Source: Mycolicibacterium llatzerense
Lineage (GTDB): Bacteria; Actinomycetota; Actinomycetes; Mycobacteriales; Mycobacteriaceae
Direction: 5' to 3'
NCBI RefSeq assembly: GCF_000878195.1
Contig: NZ_JXST01000001.1
Location: 62,001 to 126,000, forward strand
DNA length: 64,000 nucleotides
Part shown: positions 33,300-42,130 of the stretch, in pieces
Layout: each line of letters starts with the position of its first letter
How positions within the stretch are numbered: the stretch's first letter is position 1
Position numbers and translations under genes: made by a program
Notes under the pieces: model-generated
Databases searched by the model: none
Told to the model about the DNA's origin: nothing
The model's input: the letters and a program-made list of their open reading frames with translations, nothing else

Positions 33300-33328
33300 A
33301 GAATAGAAATTCGGATTAGATTTGTCTA
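33300..33328 (-). promoter_or_regulatory. SDR/cox-like operon promoter with GAAT-N4-ATTC dyad
   Basis: On the minus strand TAGACA (33323-33328), 17 bp and TATTCT (33300-33305). The dyad GAATAGAAATTC (33301-33312) covers the -10 box. It lies about 44 nt upstream of the GTG. Confidence 0.55.
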
Positions 33329-33374
33329 CTAGCAAATCTGGTCGATCGCCTACGCGCGGCGCACGAGGTCGACC

Positions 33375-33407
33375 TTGACGCTCCAACACTTTTGAATCTA
33401 GATTCAA
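33375..33407 (+). promoter_or_regulatory. Catabolic-island promoter with perfect palindrome TTGAATCTAGATTCAA
   Basis: TTGACG (33375-33380), 18 bp and TAGATT (33399-33404). The 16-bp perfect palindrome at 33392-33407 covers the -10 box. It drives the plus-strand SDR/acyl-CoA synthetase genes. It matches the promoter at 41617-41650 in spacing and sequence, including the following AGTGAG. Confidence 0.75.
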
Positions 33408-33439
33408 TAGTGAGTTCAATGGACCAGAGGGAGCAAGTC

Positions 33440-34300
33440 GTGGCAGGAGTGCAGGACAGGGTCATCGTCGTGACGGGCGCGGGAGGCGGGCTGGGGCGTT
33501 CGTATGCCCGATTCCTCGCTGCGCACGGCGCACTGGTCGTCGTCAACGACCTTGGGGGAGCGCGGGACGGTTCTGGCGCCGGGACTTCGATGGCCGACTC
33601 GGTTGTCGACGAGATTCGCACTGCGGGTGGGCGGGCCGTCGCGAACTATTCGTCGGTGGCCGATCCGGACGGAGCGGCCGAGATCATCCACACCGCCTTG
33701 TCGGAGTTCGGTGCTGTTCACGGCGTCATCAGCAATGCCGGCATTCTGCGCGACGGTGCCTTCCACAAGATGACGCAGGACAACTGGGACGCCGTCGTGC
33801 AGGTCCATCTCTACGGCGGCTACCACGTCATCCGGGCTGCCTGGCCGCACCTGCGCGAACAGAATTACGGACGTGTGGTGGTGGCGACGTCGACCAGCGG
33901 TCTGTACGGCAACTTTGGTCAGGCGAACTACGGGGCGGCCAAAGCCGGACTGGTCGGACTGATCAACACCCTGGCAATCGAGGGTCGAAAGTACGGCATC
34001 ACCGCGAATGCCGTTGCGCCGCTGGCGGCCACCCGGATGACCGCCGACATCGGGTCCGCAGAATTGCTCGACAAGCTCGACCCGGAGCTCGTTGCCCCGG
34101 CGGTCGGGTACTTGGCATCTGCGGAAAACACCGACACTGGTTCGGTTTTCGTCGTCGGCGGTGGGCTCGTGCAGCGAGTGGCGCAGTTTCAAAATGCCGG
34201 TGTCAGTTTCACCTCGGCGCCGGACCTCGCGACGATCACGGACCGGTGGTCGGAGATCAACGATATGTCCGGGGCGACCCTCGGCAGCAATCCGGTGTGA
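33440..34300 (+). CDS. SDR, multifunctional-enzyme-2-like 3-hydroxyacyl-CoA dehydrogenase
   Basis: A 286-aa SDR. TGAGGGLGRSYA cofactor loop, then the hallmark of peroxisomal MFE-2/HSD17B4-type enzymes NDLGGARDGSG with an ADSVVDEIRTAGG helix, then SNAGILRD and catalytic S-Y-K in STSGLYGNFGQANYGAAKAG. It probably oxidises a 3-hydroxyacyl-CoA. GTG 33440 follows AGAGGGAG by 6 nt; ATG 33419 is an in-frame alternative lacking an RBS. It is the first gene of a three-gene run with two acyl-CoA synthetases. Confidence 0.9.
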   Translation: MAGVQDRVIVVTGAGGGLGRSYARFLAAHGALVVVNDLGGARDGSGAGTSMADSVVDEIRTAGGRAVANYSSVADPDGAAEIIHTALSEFGAVHGVISNAGILRDGAFHKMTQDNWDAVVQVHLYGGYHVIRAAWPHLREQNYGRVVVATSTSGLYGNFGQANYGAAKAGLVGLINTLAIEGRKYGITANAVAPLAATRMTADIGSAELLDKLDPELVAPAVGYLASAENTDTGSVFVVGGGLVQRVAQFQNAGVSFTSAPDLATITDRWSEINDMSGATLGSNPV

Positions 34301-35931
34301 GCGGCGGCTCGGTGGCAGACATGACACTGACGGAGTCCTACTGGCCGGCCGATCACAGTGTGCCACTTGTCGATTTCACCGTGAGTGCGCTACTGGCTGA
34401 TCGTGCTGCGCAGTACCCGGACCGCGAAGCGCTCGTAGCCGTGCGGCACGGTACCGAGAATCTGGCCCGGCTGACCTATCGCGAATTGTTCGATGAGGCG
34501 TGCCGGGTGGCCACGGGTCTGCGACGTATCGCGCAGCCCGGCGACTACGTGGCCCTGTGGGCGCCCAACGTCCTGGAATGGACAACCATCCAATACGGTG
34601 CCGCGTTGGCCGGCGTGGTGCTCGTCGCACTCAATCCGGTCCTGCCGGCCGCTGACCTCGAGTACGCGTTACGCCATTGCGGCGCAGTCGTATTGCTGCA
34701 CGCCGACACCAGTCGCGGCTACGCCATGGCGGAAGTCGCAGAGGAGGTGTGCGGCAGAATTTCGGGGCTGCGCCGAATATCGTTGTCGGACAGCGCCGTC
34801 TGGCGACCCGATGACATCGACCATGACGTCATCGCACGTGCCCCGGTTGATCCGGACCGCCCCGTCATGCTGCAGTACACATCGGGCACCACAGGGCGGC
34901 CGAAGGGCGTTGTGCTCACTCATCACGCGCTGGTGAATGTGGCGAAGTTGACGATGGAGGCTGCTGGAATCGGCACGGCCGCCGTATGTGTGAACCCGTT
35001 GCCGTTGTTTCATACCGCCGGATGCGTGATCGCGACGCTCGGGCCGCTGTGGATGGGTGGCACCGCGGTCGTCTGCGAACGATTCGTCGCGCATGCGGTC
35101 CTGGACACACTGCGCGCCGAGGAAGCCTCGGTGCTGTTCTACGTGCCGACCATACTGAGCGCGCTGCTGGCTGCGCAGGAGGCCAGTCGGCAACGACCGC
35201 CACCATTGCGTGTGATCATGGGCGGTGCCGCGATGGTATCCCCGCACTTGATCGACAGCGCCACAGCAGTTTTCGGTGCCGGCGTGTTCAATCTCTACGG
35301 GCAGACCGAGCTGGCCCCCGTGCTGACAATGACCCGGCCGACCGACACCCGGGACGAGCGGCTGTCCACGGTCGGTCGGCCGTTGCCTCAGGTCGACTGC
35401 AAGATTGTCGATCCGGAGACCGGAGGCACCGCACCCGTCGGCCAGATCGGGGAGATCTGCGCTCGGGGCTATCAGCAGTTCGTCGAGTATCTGCACGACC
35501 CCGATGCCACCGCGCATGCGCTCGACCCGGACAACTTTGTCCGCACCGGCGACCTCGGCACCATGGATTCGCGCGGGTTCGTGTCTGTCACGGGCCGTCT
35601 GAAGGAATTGATCATTCGCGGCGGCGAGAACATCGCTCCGGCGGAGATCGAACATGCCGTCGCTGCCCACGACGACGTGAGTGAGGCCGTCGCGGTGGGC
35701 GTCCCCGACGAGCGGCTCGGCGAGATCGTCGCCGTGGTGTGTCGGTTGACCAACCCCGCTCACATCGGTCTCCGAACCGATCTGGTCGATCATGCGCGCG
35801 AACGCCTGCCCGCATACAAACTGCCGGCCCGCTGGTTCGTCGTCGACACCTACCCGACCACGGCGACCGGCAAGGTGCAACGCCACGCGCTGACAGCGGC
35901 GATCAGGCGCGGTGAACTCCACGAACTATGA
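34297..35931 (+). CDS. Acyl-CoA synthetase (FadD-type)
   Basis: A 544-aa AMP-binding ligase. TSGTTGRPKGVVLTHHA, LYGQTELAPVL, GRLKELIIRGGENIAPAEIE, and the terminal TATGKVQRHAL with the catalytic Lys. It forms an acyl- or aryl-CoA thioester. GTG 34297 overlaps the upstream stop (GTGA); ATG 34321 is the alternative. Two different FadD proteins in tandem suggest that two acids, or the parent acid and a downstream catabolite, each need activation. It overlaps the next gene by 4 bp. Confidence 0.9.
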   Translation: MSGGSVADMTLTESYWPADHSVPLVDFTVSALLADRAAQYPDREALVAVRHGTENLARLTYRELFDEACRVATGLRRIAQPGDYVALWAPNVLEWTTIQYGAALAGVVLVALNPVLPAADLEYALRHCGAVVLLHADTSRGYAMAEVAEEVCGRISGLRRISLSDSAVWRPDDIDHDVIARAPVDPDRPVMLQYTSGTTGRPKGVVLTHHALVNVAKLTMEAAGIGTAAVCVNPLPLFHTAGCVIATLGPLWMGGTAVVCERFVAHAVLDTLRAEEASVLFYVPTILSALLAAQEASRQRPPPLRVIMGGAAMVSPHLIDSATAVFGAGVFNLYGQTELAPVLTMTRPTDTRDERLSTVGRPLPQVDCKIVDPETGGTAPVGQIGEICARGYQQFVEYLHDPDATAHALDPDNFVRTGDLGTMDSRGFVSVTGRLKELIIRGGENIAPAEIEHAVAAHDDVSEAVAVGVPDERLGEIVAVVCRLTNPAHIGLRTDLVDHARERLPAYKLPARWFVVDTYPTTATGKVQRHALTAAIRRGELHEL

Positions 35932-37655
35932 GCGATACCAAGGCGATAGCGGCCCGGCGCGACGAACTGCTCGCGCGCTTTCCCGTATGGCGTGAGCGCA
36001 CACTGGATGGCTGGCTCGATGACTGCGCTGCCCGGTATGCCTCGCGCCCGTTTGTGCTGTCCGATGATGATTGCCTGACCTATGAGCACGTCGCCGTCGA
36101 ATCGCGGCGGTTGGCGGCGGGTCTGATGGCACTCGGAGTGCGACCGGGCGACCGAGTTGGCCTGGTCATGGCCAACTATCCGGAATTCGTGACGGTGAAA
36201 TTTGCGATCGCCCGGGTCGGGGCCATCGCGGTGCCGTTCAACTACCTGTACCGCCGCGACGAATTGGCCTTCGTGCTTGGGGATTCCGGGTGCCGGGTGT
36301 TGGTCACCATGACCGGTTTCGGGGAACTGGACTACCAATCGATGTTGGACGACATCGTTCCCGGCTGGGATCACGACGATTTTGCGGGTCGCGCCGATTC
36401 GTCCGACTCGCTCGCCGCGCTGCGTCATGTCGTCGTCCTCGAAACCGACCGTCCGCGCCGAGCGGGCGTGCGGTCGGTGGCGGACCTCGCCGAGCTGGGC
36501 GCGGACACGGCGGATCGTGTGCTCTCCCAGAGCGATCCGCGCGCACCTGGCGACATCCTCTACACCTCGGGAACGACGGGGTCGCCCAAGGGTGTGGTCA
36601 CCTCACACGACGGTGTGCTGCGTACGGCATTCGCATCTGCGCTGACACGTGCATATGAGGATGGCCGGCGAATCCTGTTCTCGTTGCCGTGTTATCACAT
36701 GTTCGGTTACGTCGAGGGTCTGCTATCGGTGATGTTCGTGGGTGGAGCCGCGGTCTTGCAGCCGAGGTTCAGTGCCGAAGGCTACTTCCGAGGCATTCAG
36801 CATCACCGCGCCACCGATATTCTCTGTGTGCCGACGATGGCAGTGGCCATGGTGGAGAGTCCGGCTCGGTCGAGCTTCGATCTCTCCTCGCTGTCTGCGA
36901 TCCTGTGCGGTTCGGCGCCTGCGCCGATCTGGTTGTGGCAGCAGATCGAACGTGATTTCGGTGTGAGTGAGATCGTCACCGGCTACGGGATGACCGAATG
37001 CGGCGGTGCCATGACTCTCACGTTGCCTGAGGACGCACTGTCGTTGACCTCGGAGACGGTCGGTCGTCCGAAACTGGCCGGCGCCGCCGGTGTCGCGGGC
37101 GCCGACGCGTTGGTCACCTACCGGGTGGTGGACCCCACCACCGGTGCCGATGTCGAGGCCGGCGTCGAAGGGGAACTGTTGTCGAGCGGGCCGTCCACCA
37201 TGCTCGGATACTGGAACCGTGCCGCCGAAACGTCGGCAGCGCTCCGCCTGGGCTGGTTGTGGTCGGGTGACCTCGGCTGCCGGCGCGCAGATGGCTACCT
37301 GCAGGTCACCGGCCGAAGTAAAGACATGTACAAGAGCGGCGGAGAATTGGTGATGCCCAAGGAGATTGAAGATCTCCTCGCTGGTCACCCCGACATCAGC
37401 CAGGTCTTCGCGATCGGATTGACCGACGATCGCTGGGGCGAGATCGGTTGTGTAGTTGTGGTTCCGGTACCGGGCGGAGTCATCACCGAGCAGGAGATCG
37501 TGGCGATCTGTCGCGCCAACCTCGCCCGTTTCAAAGTGCCGAAACGCGTGGTGTTCTACCGTACGGACCAGCTGCCGACGACCCTGACCGGCAAGGTGCA
37601 GAAATTCCGCCTCGTGCAGGAGTTGCGTTCCGGCGGTGCCGCGTTCACTGACTAG
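35928..37655 (+). CDS. Acyl-CoA synthetase (FadD-type), second of tandem pair
   Basis: A 575-aa AMP-binding ligase. TSGTTGSPKGVVTSHDG, GYGMTECGGAM, GRSKDMYKSGGELVMPKEIE (the usual Asn/Ile after GG is replaced by Leu-Val), and TLTGKVQKFRL. It is only distantly similar to the preceding FadD, so it is not a recent duplication. The start overlaps the upstream stop by ATGA. The last 4 bp overlap the convergent MBL hydrolase gene. Confidence 0.9.
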   Translation: MSDTKAIAARRDELLARFPVWRERTLDGWLDDCAARYASRPFVLSDDDCLTYEHVAVESRRLAAGLMALGVRPGDRVGLVMANYPEFVTVKFAIARVGAIAVPFNYLYRRDELAFVLGDSGCRVLVTMTGFGELDYQSMLDDIVPGWDHDDFAGRADSSDSLAALRHVVVLETDRPRRAGVRSVADLAELGADTADRVLSQSDPRAPGDILYTSGTTGSPKGVVTSHDGVLRTAFASALTRAYEDGRRILFSLPCYHMFGYVEGLLSVMFVGGAAVLQPRFSAEGYFRGIQHHRATDILCVPTMAVAMVESPARSSFDLSSLSAILCGSAPAPIWLWQQIERDFGVSEIVTGYGMTECGGAMTLTLPEDALSLTSETVGRPKLAGAAGVAGADALVTYRVVDPTTGADVEAGVEGELLSSGPSTMLGYWNRAAETSAALRLGWLWSGDLGCRRADGYLQVTGRSKDMYKSGGELVMPKEIEDLLAGHPDISQVFAIGLTDDRWGEIGCVVVVPVPGGVITEQEIVAICRANLARFKVPKRVVFYRTDQLPTTLTGKVQKFRLVQELRSGGAAFTD

Positions 37656-38674
37656 GCGACGGCGAACACGGTGACACCCGCTTCGGCCCGACTGGACAGC
37701 AGGTGTTGTGTGACAAGCAGATCCAGATGAGCGGCGACCTCGAGCACAGCCGTCATCTGATGCACGACGTCGAGTTCGTCGAGTGTGCGTTGGTGCCGGG
37801 TCCAGCGCATCTGCGTCGCAACGTCGAATGCTGTGGACGGGCCTGCGGCCACGAATTCGGCGACGCGCTCCAGCCGTTCGCGGTGATGATCGAGCAGTTC
37901 TTGAGCGCGATCGCCGGTGCGCCGGTCCGCTGGGCCGTGCGCCGGCAGCATCCGGGACTGCGGCAATTGGAGGAACAATCGCAGCGAGGACAGGTAGGAC
38001 CGCAGGGGCAATGCCTCGGGCGCTCGTTCGAAAGCTATCGAGGGTGTGATCCGGGGCAGCAGATGGTCGCCGGTGAACACCATCTGGTGGTCGACGTCAT
38101 CGAAGACCATGTGTCCGCGGGTGTGGCCCGGAGTGAACCGTGCGACGACCGACGCACCGCCACAGTCGATCACATCACCATCCATCAACCACCGGTCCGG
38201 CGGCGTGAACGCGATACCGCGTTCGTACGGTTCCCACGCCAGCTCTTCGACGGCACGTGCGAGGTGGGGTGCTCCGCTGGTCCTGAGCATCCCGACCTGC
38301 GTCGGATGAACGCCGGGCAGCGCCGAGAAGGCTTCGATGCTGTGCCGCTCTTCGTATCCCAGCATCAATTCCGCGTCGTAGGTGCCGCTCCACCGCAGGG
38401 CGAGCGAATAGTGGTCCCAATGTTGGTGGGTCACCAGGATTTGTCTGACGTCGGACGGCCCGGCATCGATCCGGCGGAGAGCATCGATCAATACGGCTTC
38501 GGAATGCGCGTAATCCCAACCGGGGTCGATGAGGGTGACACCGTCGCCACCGAGAATGAGGTACGCGTTGACCGACGTGAGGTCGGGCAGCGGCAACGGC
38601 AGCGGCACCCGGACCACGTGATCGGCGATCAATTCGTGCGGGGACCCGACACCTGAGGTACTTAGGGCAGGCAT
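37652..38674 (-). CDS. Metallo-beta-lactamase-fold hydrolase
   Basis: A 340-aa protein. Zinc motif THQHWDH (HxHxDH), then TPGHTRGHMVF, FTGDHLLP and LPAHGP supply the remaining ligands. The C-terminal extension of about 90 residues (RAQELLDHHRERLERVAEF) resembles that of LACTB2-like/thioesterase-type MBL proteins. Hydrolysis of a CoA thioester or lactone formed in the island is the likely role. The promoter is shared with the divergent CitE-like gene; a TAAATT box lies about 38 nt before the ATG. Confidence 0.87.
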   Translation of the reverse strand: MPALSTSGVGSPHELIADHVVRVPLPLPLPDLTSVNAYLILGGDGVTLIDPGWDYAHSEAVLIDALRRIDAGPSDVRQILVTHQHWDHYSLALRWSGTYDAELMLGYEERHSIEAFSALPGVHPTQVGMLRTSGAPHLARAVEELAWEPYERGIAFTPPDRWLMDGDVIDCGGASVVARFTPGHTRGHMVFDDVDHQMVFTGDHLLPRITPSIAFERAPEALPLRSYLSSLRLFLQLPQSRMLPAHGPADRRTGDRAQELLDHHRERLERVAEFVAAGPSTAFDVATQMRWTRHQRTLDELDVVHQMTAVLEVAAHLDLLVTQHLLSSRAEAGVTVFAVA

Positions 38675-38705
38675 CTCGGCGTCCTCCGGGTGGTTTCATG
38701 GGCAA

Positions 38706-38733
38706 CAAATTTAATTTAACACAGATTTGAAAA
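38706..38733. promoter_or_regulatory. AT-rich operator-like element between MBL hydrolase and CitE-like genes
   Basis: An AT-rich block matching the thiolase promoter at 57828-57856 at about 23 of 29 aligned positions (shared core TTTAACA-Y-AGATT-Y-GAAAATG). On the minus strand it contains TAAATT (38713-38718) as candidate -10 for the MBL gene. Confidence 0.55.
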
Positions 38734-38755
38734 TGGTGTTAGGCTGCGCGTCACG

Positions 38756-39625
38756 ATGGAACGACGCATTGAGAACCTCGATTGCGCACGCAGTGTGCTG
38801 TTCGTGCCGGGCGATCGTCCCGACCGATTCACCAAAGCCGCCGCATGCGGGGCCGATCTCGTCGTGCTCGACCTCGAGGACGCGGTGGCGCCGGACGCGA
38901 AGAGTACTGCTCGTGACGCGGTGGATCGATGGCTCGGTACCGGACGGCAGGCCGTCGTCCGGATCAACGGGACCGGCACCCCGTGGTTTGACGACGACGT
39001 CGCCATGGCGGCGGCGCACCAGTGCGCCGTCATGTTGCCGAAAACCTCCAGCGCCGAACATGTCTCGACGGTCGCGCGCCTGCTGCCCAGCCGAATCCCG
39101 CTGATTGCTCTCATCGAGACGGCGTTGGGCGTCCTGGCGGCCGGGGAGATCTGTGCAGCCAATCGGATCGCCGCCGTGGCTTTCGGGAGTATCGATCTCA
39201 GCGCGGAACTCGGCATTCGTCCCGGCGATCGACAGGCACTGCTTCATGCGCGCAGCTCTGTCGTACTCGCGGCCGCTGCCGCGCGGCGGCCCGCACCATG
39301 GGACGGGGTGACCACTGCCGTGCACGACGACGAGGCGGTCCGCGCCGACGCGGCCCACGCCGGGCAATTGGGGTTCGGAGGCAAGCTCTGCATCCACCCC
39401 CGGCAGGTGGCGATCGTCAACGCTGAGTTCCAGCCCTCGTCGGCGGAACAGGCCTGGGCGCACCGCGTCCTGGACGCTGCGGCGGTCGGCGGAGGAGCGG
39501 CATGCGTCGTCGATGGCTGCATGGTCGACAAGCCCGTGATCGACAGGGCTGTCCGGCTCTTGGCGCGGGTCCGCAACGACGAACCGCTGCCGTCGGGCGG
39601 CCAATTGGAAGGAAAACTGCATTGA
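38756..39625 (+). CDS. CitE-like HpcH/HpaI-family CoA-ester lyase
   Basis: A 289-aa TIM-barrel protein. It has the CitE/CLYBL pattern SVLFVPGDRPDRFTKAAACG, VVLDLEDAVAP with the Mg-binding Glu/Asp, ALIETALGVL, FGSIDLSAELG and GFGGKLCIHPRQ. Family members cleave or form malyl-, citramalyl- or related hydroxyacyl-CoA. It probably splits a beta-hydroxyacyl-CoA late in the island's pathway. Its TGA overlaps the TTG start of the fusion gene. Confidence 0.9.
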   Translation: MERRIENLDCARSVLFVPGDRPDRFTKAAACGADLVVLDLEDAVAPDAKSTARDAVDRWLGTGRQAVVRINGTGTPWFDDDVAMAAAHQCAVMLPKTSSAEHVSTVARLLPSRIPLIALIETALGVLAAGEICAANRIAAVAFGSIDLSAELGIRPGDRQALLHARSSVVLAAAAARRPAPWDGVTTAVHDDEAVRADAAHAGQLGFGGKLCIHPRQVAIVNAEFQPSSAEQAWAHRVLDAAAVGGGAACVVDGCMVDKPVIDRAVRLLARVRNDEPLPSGGQLEGKLH

Positions 39626-40836
39626 CCGGGACTGACTCCACATTGACCGCCAATGCCGATGCCGCGCAACGGTTGTACGAGGCATTGCGCGGGGGCGACC
39701 GAGACACGCTCGCAGTTCTGTTGCATCCGGGGTTTGTCGGCCACACCACAGCGGGCCTGCCGCTGGACCTCGGTGGCGAGCACTCGGGGCCTGACGAGAT
39801 GCAACGGGACTTCTGGTGGCGGATCGGGCGTCACTACGTGGCAGAGGCGCATCCCGATGAGATGCGCCGCCTGGATGACGGACGACTGTTTGTGCGGGGC
39901 CGGTACCGCGGCCATGGCCGCGCGTCGGGTAACCGGCTGGAGGCCGAGTTCGTTCACGTCCTGACGTTCGCCGCAGATGGCACGATCGTGCGGTTGGATC
40001 AGCTCACCGACAGCGCTTCCTGGATTGCCGCGTTGGAAGCGGCCGCCGAGCCATCGGTGATCGACTACGCCGTACGCGACGGCGTCGCGACAATGTGCCT
40101 CAACCGGCCCGAGGCGCGCAACGCCATCGACATGCGGATGGGTGAGGAGACCCTTCGGGTCGCCCAGCAGATCGCCGAAGATTCCGCCGTGCGGGCCGTG
40201 CTCATCTGCGGCAACGGACCTGCGCTGACCGTCGGTGGCGATATCGACTATTTCGTGAGCACACCCCCCGATCGATTCGGTTCGTTGTTCGCGCGCATGA
40301 CCAGCCCGTTTCACGAAGCGTTCCGGATACTGAGCCGAATCGACGCGCCGATCGTGACCGCCGCACACGGCGCCGTCGCCGGCGGCGGCCTCGGTTACGT
40401 ATATGCCGCCGATCTCGTCGTCGCCGCCGAAGGCACGAAGTTCGTGACCGGATTTGCCGACCTCGGCCTTTCCGGCGACGGCGGTGGCACGTGGCATCTA
40501 CCGCGTCTGATCGGTGCGCGGCGAGCTGCCGAGGTGTACCTGCGCAACACCCCGATCACCGCGGCCGACGCATTGCGCTGGGGGATGGTCAATGCGGTGG
40601 TTCCCGCAGACGAACTACGCTCGCGCGCAACACAACTAGCTTCAGAGCTGGCGTCTGGACCCACGCGTGCCTTTGGGCGCATGCGGGCGTTGCTGCGTGA
40701 GACCTGGAGCCGTGACCTGTCCGAGCAGCTACTGGCAGAGACTGAGTCGATGCGAGTGTTGGGCGGAAGCGCCGATGCCGGCGACGCCATCACCGCGTTC
40801 GTCGCGAAGCGAAAGCCGCGCTTCACCGGCCGATGA
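39622..40836 (+). CDS. SnoaL-like/crotonase fusion protein
   Basis: A 404-aa two-domain protein. Residues 1-145 form an NTF2/SnoaL-like domain (NADAAQRLYEALRGGD, LLHPGFVGHTT, GRYRGHGRASGN). Residues 148-404 form a crotonase (VATMCLNRPEARNAIDMRM, GGDIDYF oxyanion loop). The hydratase Glu positions are Gly and Leu-type (AGGGLGYV, FADLGLSGDGGG), leaving a single Asp as in PaaG-type isomerases. The TTG start at 39622 is supported by GGAAGGAAAA upstream and a TTGA overlap with the CitE gene stop. I know of no common family with this domain order. Confidence 0.85.
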   Translation: MTGTDSTLTANADAAQRLYEALRGGDRDTLAVLLHPGFVGHTTAGLPLDLGGEHSGPDEMQRDFWWRIGRHYVAEAHPDEMRRLDDGRLFVRGRYRGHGRASGNRLEAEFVHVLTFAADGTIVRLDQLTDSASWIAALEAAAEPSVIDYAVRDGVATMCLNRPEARNAIDMRMGEETLRVAQQIAEDSAVRAVLICGNGPALTVGGDIDYFVSTPPDRFGSLFARMTSPFHEAFRILSRIDAPIVTAAHGAVAGGGLGYVYAADLVVAAEGTKFVTGFADLGLSGDGGGTWHLPRLIGARRAAEVYLRNTPITAADALRWGMVNAVVPADELRSRATQLASELASGPTRAFGRMRALLRETWSRDLSEQLLAETESMRVLGGSADAGDAITAFVAKRKPRFTGR

Positions 40837-40837
40837 G

Positions 40838-41518
40838 TTACTTGGCGCGTTTGTGACGCGGCGATACGTCCTCGTCGGCGCCGGGTTCGGCGATCGCGTT
40901 GCGGACGAATGTCGTCGCGTTGCGGACGACCGAGTCCACGGACCCGCGGCGGGGTGTCCACCATTCGGCCGCCCAGTTGAGCGATCCGATGATCAGGAGC
41001 TGTGCGACGGTCAGATCGAGGTCGTCGCGCAGCTGGCCCTCTGCATGGGCCGCTCTGAGGAGCTTGCGCCATATGGCGGAGTAGGTGGCTTCCTCCGCCA
41101 GCTGCCGGGCCCGCAGGTGCTCGGGGACCTGGCCGCTGTTGCGGATCGACGCGGTGGCGTAGTCGGACAGCTCGAGTTCGTGGCGCAGGTGTGTCTCGAC
41201 GGCAACGAGAATCCGGTCTAACGGCGCAGTTTCGGAGGGCAGCTCGTCGAGGACCGTCTGCAGGTGCCGTGCCATGTCGGCGATGCCGCTCCACATCACC
41301 TCTTCGATCAGATCTTCGCGCGAGGGGAAGTAGTAATAGATCGCCGGCGCCTGAAGTTCCGCGTGCTCGGCAACGTCGGTGAGGCGCGTGCCCGCATAAC
41401 CCTTGGTACTCAGTACGTGCGCTGCGGCATCGAGGATGCGCCGACGGGTGCGCGCTGACTTGGAGTCCGCGTCACTGCCGTCTTCGGACGCCAGAGCTTG
41501 GGCCGATTTTCTAGCCAT
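40838..41518 (-). CDS. TetR-family regulator of the catabolic island
   Basis: A 226-aa regulator. HTH SARTRRRILDAAAHVLSTKG through VAEHAELQAPAIYYYFPSREDL, a YYYF-type recognition helix, and a long helical ligand domain. It lies inside the island, ending 1 bp from the fusion gene and divergent from the MaoC operon. It is the obvious candidate to bind the repeated TTTGAAT-N4-ATTCAAA sites; its ligand would be a CoA ester or pathway acid. A TATAGT box 6 nt before the ATG suggests a leaderless mRNA. Confidence 0.9.
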   Translation of the reverse strand: MARKSAQALASEDGSDADSKSARTRRRILDAAAHVLSTKGYAGTRLTDVAEHAELQAPAIYYYFPSREDLIEEVMWSGIADMARHLQTVLDELPSETAPLDRILVAVETHLRHELELSDYATASIRNSGQVPEHLRARQLAEEATYSAIWRKLLRAAHAEGQLRDDLDLTVAQLLIIGSLNWAAEWWTPRRGSVDSVVRNATTFVRNAIAEPGADEDVSPRHKRAK

Positions 41519-41524
41519 CGTTCA

Positions 41525-41530
41525 ACTATA
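41525..41530 (-). promoter_or_regulatory. Candidate leaderless -10 box of the island tetR
   Basis: TATAGT on the minus strand lies 6 nt before the ATG at 41518, the spacing expected when transcription starts at the A of the start codon. Confidence 0.45.
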
Positions 41531-41616
41531 TGGGGAACGGCGGGCAAACGTTCCTCAGGGCACGCGGACGGTTGCTCCTGCCGGTGTCCAACGCCTGCCG
41601 GTGCCCCGAAGCGTCA

Positions 41617-41650
41617 TTGACCAACTCCCAAGTTTGAATCTATATTCAAA
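41617..41650 (+). promoter_or_regulatory. MaoC operon promoter with palindrome TTTGAAT-CTAT-ATTCAAA
   Basis: TTGACC (41617-41622), 18 bp and TATATT (41641-41646). The dyad with perfect 7-bp arms at 41633-41650 overlies the -10. Architecture and sequence are the same as at 33375-33407. Confidence 0.78.
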
Positions 41651-41677
41651 AGTGAGAGAGGTACGGAGGTGATGTGC

Positions 41678-42130
41678 GTGAAGGTTTTTCGGAGCATCGA
41701 GGAATTCGCGGCAGCGGAGGGTACGTCGTTGGGTCCCACCGATTGGCTGACGATCGATCAGGAGCGCGTGAACAAGTTCGCCGATGCGACAGGCGATCAT
41801 CAGTGGATTCACGTCGATCCGGAGCGGGCCGCGCAGGGACCATTCGGCACCGCGATCGCCCATGGTCTACTGACCCTGTCGCTGACGCCGGTGCTGGTTC
41901 ACGATCTCTACACCGTTGAAGGTGTGCAGATGGCGGTGAACTACGGCTACAACAAGGTGCGCTTCGTCTCGCCGGTGCCGGTCGGTTCGAAGATCCGGGC
42001 TGCTGCCGTGGTCGGACCGGTGACCGTCGTGCCCGGCGGTGTCCAGGGGCAGCTGACGACGACCATCGAGATCGAAGGCTCTGACAAACCGGCGTGTGTC
42101 CTCGAATCCATTGCGCGGTACTACGCGTGA
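41678..42130 (+). CDS. MaoC-like (R)-specific enoyl-CoA hydratase (HtdZ/Rv0130-like)
   Basis: A 150-aa single hot-dog protein close to M. tuberculosis Rv0130/HtdZ. The hydratase dyad lies in FADATGDHQWIHVDPERA, followed by GPFGTAIAHGLLTLSL and NYGYNKVRF. It hydrates trans-2-enoyl-CoA to (R)-3-hydroxyacyl-CoA. I chose GTG 41678 because the GGAGG box (41665-41669) sits 8 nt upstream and the resulting MKVFRSIEEFAAAEG aligns with the HtdZ N-terminus; GTG 41669 and ATG 41672 are too close to the RBS. It is the first gene of the operon running to the thiolases. Confidence 0.92.
   Translation: MKVFRSIEEFAAAEGTSLGPTDWLTIDQERVNKFADATGDHQWIHVDPERAAQGPFGTAIAHGLLTLSLTPVLVHDLYTVEGVQMAVNYGYNKVRFVSPVPVGSKIRAAAVVGPVTVVPGGVQGQLTTTIEIEGSDKPACVLESIARYYA

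Noticed and set aside
33419..33439. ATG 33419 as start of the MFE-2-like SDR
   Set aside because: It lacks a Shine-Dalgarno, whereas GTG 33440 follows AGAGGGAG at a good distance and gives the standard SDR N-terminus.
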